Shown in pieces: positions 14,815-20,741 of a stretch of 28,726 nucleotides of DNA. Each line of letters opens with the position of its first letter. Positions within the stretch are counted from its first letter, which is position 1. The position numbers and the translations under genes are program-made. Source of the stretch: a virus. The notes under the pieces were generated by a model. It was not told the origin of the DNA. It did no database searches and saw nothing but the letters and a program-made list of their open reading frames with translations. The stretch covers positions 1-28,726 of IMG/VR virus record IMGVR_UViG_3300000553_000253; one strand, given 5' to 3'.

Positions 14815-15371
14815 CCTCCCTCCTAAACAAGGTTCGCTTCGCCCGGGAGGGGTCGGCCGTGGAGCGCGCCCACGCGCACCCGCACCTCATGCGCTACAGC
14901 GTCGGCCACCACAGCCTGGACCTCATCACGCTGGTGACGTTGGCCTGGAAGGCCGACCACGGCGACGAACTGCCCAGCGCCCAGCTGCTGGTGGCCTGCG
15001 CCTTCCACGACGTGGCCGAGCGTGCCACGGGCGACCTGCCCAGCCCCGTGAAGACGCTCTGTCCCCGCGTGGCGGAGGTAGACGAGATGGTGCTGGCGTC
15101 CCTGGGCGTTGAGACAACCCTTAGCACCGAGCAGGACGCCTACCTGCACTGGGGGGACAAGCTTGAGCTCTACCTGTGGTGCCTGGAGGAACGGGGACGC
15201 GGCAACCAAGGATTTCAAGGCTGGATCGAGTACTACCAGCAAGCCTTTCACTGGGCGCCAGCCGAACACCTGCCCCCCGCCTACCGGCAGATATTCCAGG
15301 GGGCCACGGGTATGCGTAGCACGCGGCTCTCATACAGCGAAGTTGAAGAAATAGCGGGGATCAAGGGGTAG
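14811..15371 (+). CDS. HD-domain phosphohydrolase, YfbR-like 5'-nucleotidase candidate
   Basis: A 186-residue HD-superfamily protein. The metal-binding residues fit the pattern H...HD...D: His33/34 in VGHHSLDLI, His66-Asp67 in CAFHDVAERATGDLPSP, and a later Asp in HWGDKLELYLW. The spacing and length resemble the E. coli YfbR-type deoxyribonucleoside 5'-monophosphatase. Such an enzyme would hydrolyse dNMPs and can shape the nucleotide pool, for example by depleting a canonical nucleotide that competes with a modified one; that role is inferred from the neighbouring modification genes. The start overlaps the upstream stop (ATGA). The AT-richer 3' end abuts a GIY-YIG endonuclease gene. Confidence 0.8.
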   Translation: MTSLLNKVRFAREGSAVERAHAHPHLMRYSVGHHSLDLITLVTLAWKADHGDELPSAQLLVACAFHDVAERATGDLPSPVKTLCPRVAEVDEMVLASLGVETTLSTEQDAYLHWGDKLELYLWCLEERGRGNQGFQGWIEYYQQAFHWAPAEHLPPAYRQIFQGATGMRSTRLSYSEVEEIAGIKG

Positions 15372-15373
15372 CC

Positions 15374-15898
15374 ATGGTCGCTGGTGTCTACAGGCTTTGG
15401 TTTTCTAAGACTGATTCTTATATTGGATCGAGCCAAGATGTTACCCGCAGGGTCCTTAAGCACGCACGCCAATGCTTCAATAGGACCCATAAAAATCCAA
15501 AAATACAACAAGCTTATGATAGTAATGGTGGCCTGTGGCCGCAGATTGTGTTGATTTGTGATAATAATAGGGTTCTATTCTACGAACAGAAGTGCCTAGA
15601 CCTCTATCGGCCTATCTGCAATCGTTCTGCTAGGGCTTCGGGGGTTGTCTTTACTCCTTTGATCGTAGCCAAGGTAGCCGCTGGCTGGACGCCTGAACGA
15701 CGTGCAGCCCGCAAGGCGTACATGATTGGAAACAAACAGTGCGTAGGTCGGAAAGACACGCCCGAGACTTGTGAAAAACGATCCAAAGCCATGTCGGGAA
15801 GGAAGCCTTCGGAAGCTGCCAGGGTAGGGGCGCGTGATAGAATGCTTCGATTGCACGCAGAGAGGTACAAGGGGTTTAAAAATTATGCCAAAGATTGA
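15374..15898 (+). CDS. GIY-YIG homing endonuclease
   Basis: A 174-residue GIY-YIG nuclease. The signature appears as AGVYRLWFSKTDSYIGSSQD, with Arg25 and a following LKHAR helix; Glu72 in FYEQKCLDLYRPICN is the likely metal ligand, and the Asn follows in CNRS. The C-terminal part has NUMOD-like basic segments (GRKDTPETCEKRSKAMSGRK). It is notably AT-rich against its flanks. It lies two bases after the HD-gene stop, and its 3' end overlaps the start of the DUF3310 gene by 14 bases. Free-standing homing endonuclease; target unknown. Confidence 0.88.
   Translation: MVAGVYRLWFSKTDSYIGSSQDVTRRVLKHARQCFNRTHKNPKIQQAYDSNGGLWPQIVLICDNNRVLFYEQKCLDLYRPICNRSARASGVVFTPLIVAKVAAGWTPERRAARKAYMIGNKQCVGRKDTPETCEKRSKAMSGRKPSEAARVGARDRMLRLHAERYKGFKNYAKD
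15835..15843 (+). promoter_or_regulatory. Possible extended -10 promoter
   Basis: TGATAGAAT matches the extended -10 form TGnTATAAT with one mismatch. It lies near the 3' end of the endonuclease gene, about 40 bases before the DUF3310 start. No convincing -35 box is seen. The same nine bases occur at 23648-23656. Confidence 0.3.
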
Positions 15899-16292
15899 AC
15901 AGGTCGGGGGCAACCACTACGATGCGCCCGATGACAAGGCCCACTGGGACCTGATGGAGAAGCACGACATCGCCTACCTGGAGGCGACCGCGTCCAAGTA
16001 CGTCTGGCGGTGGCCCAAGAAGGGCAAGCCGGCCGAGGACCTGGAAAAGGCGGTGTCGTACCTGGATAAGCTTCTCACAGGCCGCAACAGCTGCCGCCGC
16101 CTGGTGCCATGGAACGATCTGCAGGAGTTTATGGACATCAACGACATCCGTGGCCGGCGCACCCGTAAGGCGTTGATCCTTATCCTGATAAACGGCGACC
16201 AGGACAGCCTGCGCCAGGCGCGCAACATGCTCACCAGCATGGCCAGCAACGTCAAGGCTGGTATGGCTATTGAACTGGTGGACGTGGCGTGA
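15885..16292 (+). CDS. DUF3310 protein, T7 gp1.7-like nucleotide kinase candidate
   Basis: A 135-residue protein. Its first 60 residues are a clear DUF3310 domain: QVGGNHYDAP, then AHWDLMEKHDIAYLEATAS, KYVWRWPKKGKPAEDLEK and AVSYLDKLL. T7 gp1.7, which contains this domain, is reported to phosphorylate dGMP and dTMP. Here a dTMP-like kinase could raise a modified thymidine monophosphate toward the triphosphate, although that substrate is a guess from context. ATG 15885 lies inside the end of the endonuclease gene with AAGGGG upstream, suggesting the endonuclease gene was inserted just before this gene's leader. The C-terminal half is helical and unassigned. The end overlaps the next gene by GTGA. 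Confidence 0.8.
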   Translation: MPKIEQVGGNHYDAPDDKAHWDLMEKHDIAYLEATASKYVWRWPKKGKPAEDLEKAVSYLDKLLTGRNSCRRLVPWNDLQEFMDINDIRGRRTRKALILILINGDQDSLRQARNMLTSMASNVKAGMAIELVDVA

Positions 16293-16645
16293 CGCGCCGC
16301 CCCTTTGACCCGCTGCGCCTGTACACGCCGACCGAGGTCGCCGCCGAGGTGGCCCGTGGCAGCGAGGGTGCCTGCAACGCGGACCGCATCATGGCCAGCC
16401 ACCACCAGGGCCTGGATGACGTCTACTGTCGCCGCATGGCGATGTTCATCTGGGCCACGCAGACGTGTCCGCCGCAGGGCATGGCCGCCATCGGCGCGGC
16501 CTGGGGCTGCACGCCGCAGGCGGCCGAACAGGCCCTGACGCGGCTGGATAAGGAGTCCATGCTGGACCCCGAAAACGCCATGAACCGCATAGCGGTCTGC
16601 CTCTGGCCCGAACATCCCTTCTTCCGAGGCAGCAAGGCGGGATGA
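16289..16645 (+). CDS. HTH protein with DnaA domain IV-like layout
   Basis: A 118-residue protein starting at GTG 16289 in overlap with the previous stop. Residues 50-85 read RRMAMFIWATQTCPPQGMA followed by AIGAAWGCTPQAAEQALTRL, a helix-turn-helix arrangement like the C-terminal DNA-binding domain of DnaA, where a helix with RQ-AMYL is followed by a GRDHST-type recognition helix. The DHST signature itself is not present. The gene probably encodes a DNA-binding protein of replication or gene control. It overlaps the next gene as ATGA. Confidence 0.55.
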   Translation: MTRRPFDPLRLYTPTEVAAEVARGSEGACNADRIMASHHQGLDDVYCRRMAMFIWATQTCPPQGMAAIGAAWGCTPQAAEQALTRLDKESMLDPENAMNRIAVCLWPEHPFFRGSKAG

Positions 16646-17055
16646 CAACTATAGACAAAGCCCAGCCCGAAAAAATAGCGCTCTTCTTTGGTCGCTGGGA
16701 GTCCCCTGGGCATTATCTTTATTCAAGTAACGGACGCGTCATCTGGGACCCAAAGAGAGATATACCAGGCTTCCCTTGGTCTAATAGTTTGCTTGATGGT
16801 GGTTTATTGAAAAATGGAAACCATAAGGATGCGCCAACTGGAGATGTATTTTGGACAGTCGGTGGTACACCGCTCTGGTATGCTTTCTTCTGGTGGGATC
16901 GTTCAGGTGATAGACGCGGAGCTTCCTGTTCCGGTTTTTATGTCTCAGGGTTCCCGTGGCCGGCAGCGGAAGCAGCGTTCTTACATGCCTGCTCGGTTTT
17001 CCCTAAGATAACAAACAGACAACATCACGTCCTAGTACTCCAGGACCCGAAATGA
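16642..17055 (+). CDS. AT-richer hypothetical phage protein
   Basis: A 137-residue protein rich in Trp, Phe, Gly and Pro, for example ALFFGRWESPGHYLYSSNGR, a VFWTVGGTPLWYAFFWW segment and GFYVSGFPWPAAEAAF. It looks globular and soluble, with no transmembrane pattern. No motif is recognised. Codon use is clearly AT-richer than in the genes on both sides, although both ends keep the ATGA overlap style, so it is either an older replacement or a locally acquired gene. It sits directly upstream of the polymerase gene. Function unknown. Confidence 0.7.
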   Translation: MTTIDKAQPEKIALFFGRWESPGHYLYSSNGRVIWDPKRDIPGFPWSNSLLDGGLLKNGNHKDAPTGDVFWTVGGTPLWYAFFWWDRSGDRRGASCSGFYVSGFPWPAAEAAFLHACSVFPKITNRQHHVLVLQDPK

Positions 17056-19046
17056 CACTCCAGGGCACGTTGTTCCCACCCGAGGCTGATTGGCGCCCGC
17101 CCAACCTGGCTGACCTGCCCCAGGACTGGTCGGCCTTCAAGCGTGTGGGGCTGGACACTGAGACCTGCGACCCGACCCTGCGCAAGCTGGGGCCTGGCGT
17201 GCGGCGCGGCGGCTACGTGGTGGGCTACAGCGTCAGCTTCCCCGGCCTGGGCAGCTGGTATGTCCCCATGCGCCACGGCGGTGGGGATAACGTAGCCGAT
17301 CCTGGCCGCGCTCTGGCCTACCTACGCGATAACCTGCGCCACTGGACCGGCGAGGTGGTGGGGGCCAAGCTGAGCTATGACGTTGACTTCCTGGCCGAGG
17401 TTGACGTCACCATGGACAATGCCACCCTGCGGGACGTGCAGGTGGCGGAGCCTCTCCTTGATGAGCTCCAGTACTCCTACAGCCTGGACAATATCCTCAA
17501 ACGACACGGCCTGGCCGGCAAGGATGAGAGTCTGCTCAAGCAAGCCGCAGCCGCCCACAAGGGCGGGGATAGCAAGCCCCTGGACCCTAAGCGTGACATG
17601 CACATGCTGCCGGCGCGCTACGTCGGCCCCTACGCCGAGGCCGACGCCGACCGGCCCCTGCTGTTGCTGGAGCGCCAGGAGAAGCTGATAGAGGAACAGG
17701 AGCTCCGCCGGGTGTGGGACATGGAGTCCGCCCTGTTGCCGGTCCTGGTCCGGATGCGGCGCCGGGGCGTGGCCGTGGACTTTGACCAGCTGGACAGAGT
17801 GGAGCGCCACAGCCGCGCCGAAGAGATGAAGGCGTGGGGCGAGGTGCAGCGCATCACAGGCGTAGCCGTGCGGGTGGGCGACGCCATGAAAGCCGAGGTC
17901 GTGGCCCAACCCCTGCGGGCCGCCGGCCTGATGCCTGGCAGCACGGCCACCGGCAAGCCTAAGATCGATAAGGCGTGGCTGGAGTCCCTGGACCACCCGG
18001 TGGCCACAGCGATACGCCGCGCCCGCAAGATGAGCCAGCTGCGGACCACATTCGTACAGTCCGTTCGTGACCATTCCGTGATGCCAGCCGGCGGCAACAT
18101 CGCGCGCATCCACTGCACCTTCAATCAGACCGTTATGGATAGCGATGAGGAAGGTGACGGCACTGAGGGCGCCGCCTTTGGGCGGCTCAGCTGCCAGGAC
18201 CCCAACCTGCAGAACCAACCGGCCCGCGACCCCGAACTCGGCCCCATGTGGCGCAAGGTCTATATACCGGACCCAGGCGAAGAATGGGCCAGCCTGGACT
18301 ACAGCCAGCAGGAGCCGGGCTTGGCGCTCCACTTCGCCATAGCCAGCGGCCAGGAGCGCATCGGGGCCAAGGCGCACGCATCGGCCCTGGCCGCCGCGCA
18401 CCGCAAGCGCACAGACCCGAGCATGGATTACCACACCATGTTCACGGCCATGGTCCACGGCGACCACGTGCTGGCCTGGGACAAGAAATCAAAGGAGCTC
18501 AAGCTCCTACGCGACCCATGTAAGAATATCTACCTCGGCATCTGCTACGGCATGGGCGGCGCCAAGCTGTGCCGCCAGATCGGCCTGCCCATCGTCCTCG
18601 TGCAGGATGAGCGCACTGGCCGCTGGCGCGAGGCCGCCGGCAAGGAGGGCCAGGCCCTGCTGAACTTGGTGGATAGTCGCGTTCCGTACATCCGCGCCAC
18701 GGCCAAGGCAGTGGAGCGCATCGCCAAGGGCCGTGGCTACGTGAAGACGCTGCTGGGCCGGCGCTGTCACTTCGCCACCGACATGCACGGGAACCTTGAG
18801 GACACCCACAAGGCGTTCAACCGCATCATCCAGGGGTCAGCGGCCGACCAAACGAAGCAAGCCATGATTGAACTGGACCGCGCCGGGGCGCGCCTCCAGC
18901 TTCAAGTCCACGACGAAGTGGACCTTGGTGTGGCTGACAGGGATGAGGGCCTGGCCTGGGCGAAGATCATGTCTGAAACATTGCCGCTGCTGGTGCCTGT
19001 CAACGTAGATGTGGAGCTCGGCCCCAGCTGGGGCGAGATCAAGTAG
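17052..19046 (+). CDS. polA: Family A DNA polymerase with 3'-5' exonuclease
   Basis: A 664-residue replicative polymerase. The N-terminal third is a 3'-5' proofreading domain: VGLDTETCD (Asp35, Glu37), GAKLSYDVDFL, and YAEADADRP as the third exonuclease motif. There is no 5'-3' exonuclease domain, as usual in phages. Motif A is LDYSQQEPGLAL with Asp416; the canonical QIELR is altered to QQEPG. Motif B has Lys491 in CKNIYLGICYG, and the position equivalent to E. coli Phe762 is Leu495. Motif C is VHDEVDLG with Asp621 and Glu622. All catalytic acids are present, so the enzyme should be active. The start is an ATGA overlap with the preceding gene. The Leu at position 762 has been linked in viral surveys to temperate or slower-replicating phages. 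Confidence 0.93.
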   Translation: MTLQGTLFPPEADWRPPNLADLPQDWSAFKRVGLDTETCDPTLRKLGPGVRRGGYVVGYSVSFPGLGSWYVPMRHGGGDNVADPGRALAYLRDNLRHWTGEVVGAKLSYDVDFLAEVDVTMDNATLRDVQVAEPLLDELQYSYSLDNILKRHGLAGKDESLLKQAAAAHKGGDSKPLDPKRDMHMLPARYVGPYAEADADRPLLLLERQEKLIEEQELRRVWDMESALLPVLVRMRRRGVAVDFDQLDRVERHSRAEEMKAWGEVQRITGVAVRVGDAMKAEVVAQPLRAAGLMPGSTATGKPKIDKAWLESLDHPVATAIRRARKMSQLRTTFVQSVRDHSVMPAGGNIARIHCTFNQTVMDSDEEGDGTEGAAFGRLSCQDPNLQNQPARDPELGPMWRKVYIPDPGEEWASLDYSQQEPGLALHFAIASGQERIGAKAHASALAAAHRKRTDPSMDYHTMFTAMVHGDHVLAWDKKSKELKLLRDPCKNIYLGICYGMGGAKLCRQIGLPIVLVQDERTGRWREAAGKEGQALLNLVDSRVPYIRATAKAVERIAKGRGYVKTLLGRRCHFATDMHGNLEDTHKAFNRIIQGSAADQTKQAMIELDRAGARLQLQVHDEVDLGVADRDEGLAWAKIMSETLPLLVPVNVDVELGPSWGEIK

Positions 19047-19136
19047 GACGTACACGCACCGTCAACCGGACCCGCCGCCACTGGCGCTGGGGCGCCGGGC
19101 GGCTGTAGGCTTAAGCTTAGTCGGGTGGAGGGAAGA

Positions 19137-19595
19137 GTGACTATACTATCAGGACAGACGATACGGCGGCTACGCATCCTTGAGCCATGCCGTGAGCAGT
19201 ACCAGGAGGCAACCTTCTCCGGGGGCCTCGGCCCAGCAGGCTACGACCTGGCGCTGGACATCGGCAACGACACCCTGCTGCGCCGCGTCGCGCCAGGGGA
19301 ATTTCTCCTCGTTGCGGCCAAGGAGTGCTTCTCCATGCCCGACAACGTGGTGGGCGTCGTCCACGACAAATCCAGCTGGGCGCGGCGGGGCCTGACGGTG
19401 CAGAACACCATCATCGAACCCGGCTGGTTTGGCCACCTTACGTTGGAGCTGACCAATCACAGCGATACCGAGATTGTCCTGTTTCAGGGCTGGCCCATCG
19501 CCCAGGTGGTGTTCCACTATACGGATGAGCGCGTGGAGCGTCCGTACCGGGGCAAGTACCAGGGCCAGGCCCCCGGCCCGCAGGGGCCACGCTGA
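19137..19595 (+). CDS. dcd: dCTP deaminase / dUTPase-family enzyme
   Basis: A 152-residue protein of the dUTPase/dCTP deaminase fold. It opens with MTILSGQTIRRLRI, the common dCTP deaminase N terminus, followed by LGPAGYDLALDIGND. The core HDKSSWARRGLTVQNT is followed by EPGWFGHLTLELTNHS, which holds the Ser, Arg and catalytic Glu of the family. The reaction would be dCTP to dUTP, or directly to dUMP if bifunctional; both feed dUMP to the TS-family enzyme. It is shorter than the 193-residue E. coli enzyme, but the core is complete. GTG 19137 is chosen because GGAGGGA lies just before it and because of the family start; GTG 19125 is an alternative. The 90-base gap upstream contains a GGCGCTGGGGCGCC dyad. 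Confidence 0.85.
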   Translation: MTILSGQTIRRLRILEPCREQYQEATFSGGLGPAGYDLALDIGNDTLLRRVAPGEFLLVAAKECFSMPDNVVGVVHDKSSWARRGLTVQNTIIEPGWFGHLTLELTNHSDTEIVLFQGWPIAQVVFHYTDERVERPYRGKYQGQAPGPQGPR

Positions 19596-20194
19596 TGAAC
19601 GAAGATGGCATGTGGAACGCCCTGCGGCCCCGCCTGGCCCAGCTGGGCCTGGACCCGCAGCGCATAGAGAACGTGGCGGGTGAAGGCACCCCAGACGTGA
19701 ACTATTCTGACGGGATGATAGAGCTCAAGTACCTGGCCAAGTGGCCGGTGCGCGCCAACACCCCCGTCATCATTCCAAAGCTGGTGGAGCGCAAGCACCA
19801 GGCCGCGTGGCTCTACACGCGCTGGACGCGCGGCGGCGCGGCCTGGCTGCTGCTGCGGGTTCACCATGACCTGCTGTTGTTCAGCGGCTACGACGTTCCA
19901 ACCATCCGCAAGGGCGTGACTCGCAGCCAGATGTTTGACCTGGCCTGCTGGTACGCCCTAGGTGGGGAGCGGCTTCACCACACAGACGCGCACTGGCATC
20001 GCCTGGCGGCCTGGCTGCGGCAAAAGGAGGCCAACCTACCACCGCACGCTTGCGCCCGCCTGCTGCGCCTGCGCTGCTACAAGCCGGTGGACTACGTGGC
20101 CACAGAAATGGAGGTTCCGGTAGCCGATGTGGTACGCGGCGAGACAACCGACTGCCAGATGAGTAGTGACCTCATAGAATTTTGGACCTGCTGA
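19595..20194 (+). CDS. PD-(D/E)XK nuclease
   Basis: A 199-residue protein with a PD-(D/E)XK nuclease core near the N terminus: NVAGEGTPDVNY followed by GMIELKYLAKWP gives Asp34, Glu43 and Lys45 in the expected order. The middle contains KLVERKHQAAWLYTRW, typical of the helix after the core in phage VRR-NUC or resolvase-like enzymes. The C-terminal 50 residues may form an HTH (MEVPVADVV). It would cut or resolve branched DNA during replication or packaging. The start overlaps the deaminase stop as TGATG. The last 40 bases or so are AT-richer and border a GIY-YIG endonuclease gene. Confidence 0.78.
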   Translation: MNEDGMWNALRPRLAQLGLDPQRIENVAGEGTPDVNYSDGMIELKYLAKWPVRANTPVIIPKLVERKHQAAWLYTRWTRGGAAWLLLRVHHDLLLFSGYDVPTIRKGVTRSQMFDLACWYALGGERLHHTDAHWHRLAAWLRQKEANLPPHACARLLRLRCYKPVDYVATEMEVPVADVVRGETTDCQMSSDLIEFWTC

Positions 20195-20195
20195 C

Positions 20196-20741
20196 GTGAT
20201 AGTCTACTTAGTGACAAGTCCAAGTGGAAAGCAGTACGTCGGAATAACACGCCGGACATTGAAGCGCAGGTGGAAGCAGCACGTCGTAAAATCCGCGCGC
20301 AGAAACACGGCGCTGGGCGCAGCCATCAAGAAACACGGCCCGGATAGTTTTATCCTAGAGGTGATAGCAGAGGCCTCCTCACTTGAGGAATTGTGTGCCC
20401 TGGAACAGAAATACATCCAGGAGTACGCGACCCTCCTACCAAGTGGATACAACCATACGACCGGCGGTGAGAGCGCCTTTAAAATATCTGAAGATAGCAA
20501 ACAAAAAATGAGGTTAGCAGCCGCCGCGCGCTGGGCCGATCCAGTGAAGCGCGCGGCGGCCATAGAGGCTAGCTGGAAGCCTTCCAGCGCGGCGCGGCGC
20601 ATAGCAAAGCTAACGGATGTGAAACACTCAGATGAGCGTCGGGCCAACCAATCTAAGGCACAACTAAAAAGATTCCAGGATCCGGCTGAGAGGGAGAAAC
20701 TCTCAAAGGCGCAATTGAGGTATCGCAGTGAACACAGGTAG
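20196..20741 (+). CDS. GIY-YIG homing endonuclease with WADP-type C terminus
   Basis: A 181-residue GIY-YIG nuclease: MIVYLVTSPSGKQYVGITRR carries the signature, with Arg24 in LKRRWKQH, Glu68 in ALEQKYIQEY, and GYNHTTGG at the domain end. The C-terminal half is basic, with RWADPVKRAAAIEASWKP and later RFQDPAEREKLS, similar to the endonuclease at 3512. It starts at GTG one base after the nuclease stop and ends by overlapping the primase-helicase start by 14 bases. GC is lower than in the flanking genes. Both GIY-YIG genes include the 13-base string TGGGCCGATCCAG in the repeat, which supports common ancestry. Confidence 0.9.
   Translation: MIVYLVTSPSGKQYVGITRRTLKRRWKQHVVKSARRNTALGAAIKKHGPDSFILEVIAEASSLEELCALEQKYIQEYATLLPSGYNHTTGGESAFKISEDSKQKMRLAAAARWADPVKRAAAIEASWKPSSAARRIAKLTDVKHSDERRANQSKAQLKRFQDPAEREKLSKAQLRYRSEHR

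Noticed and set aside
17322-18467. Long antisense open frame opposite the polymerase gene
   Set aside because: It is a by-product of GC-rich codons on the + strand. Its protein has repetitive His/Gly/Val composition, no start signals, and it lies wholly opposite a clear polymerase.
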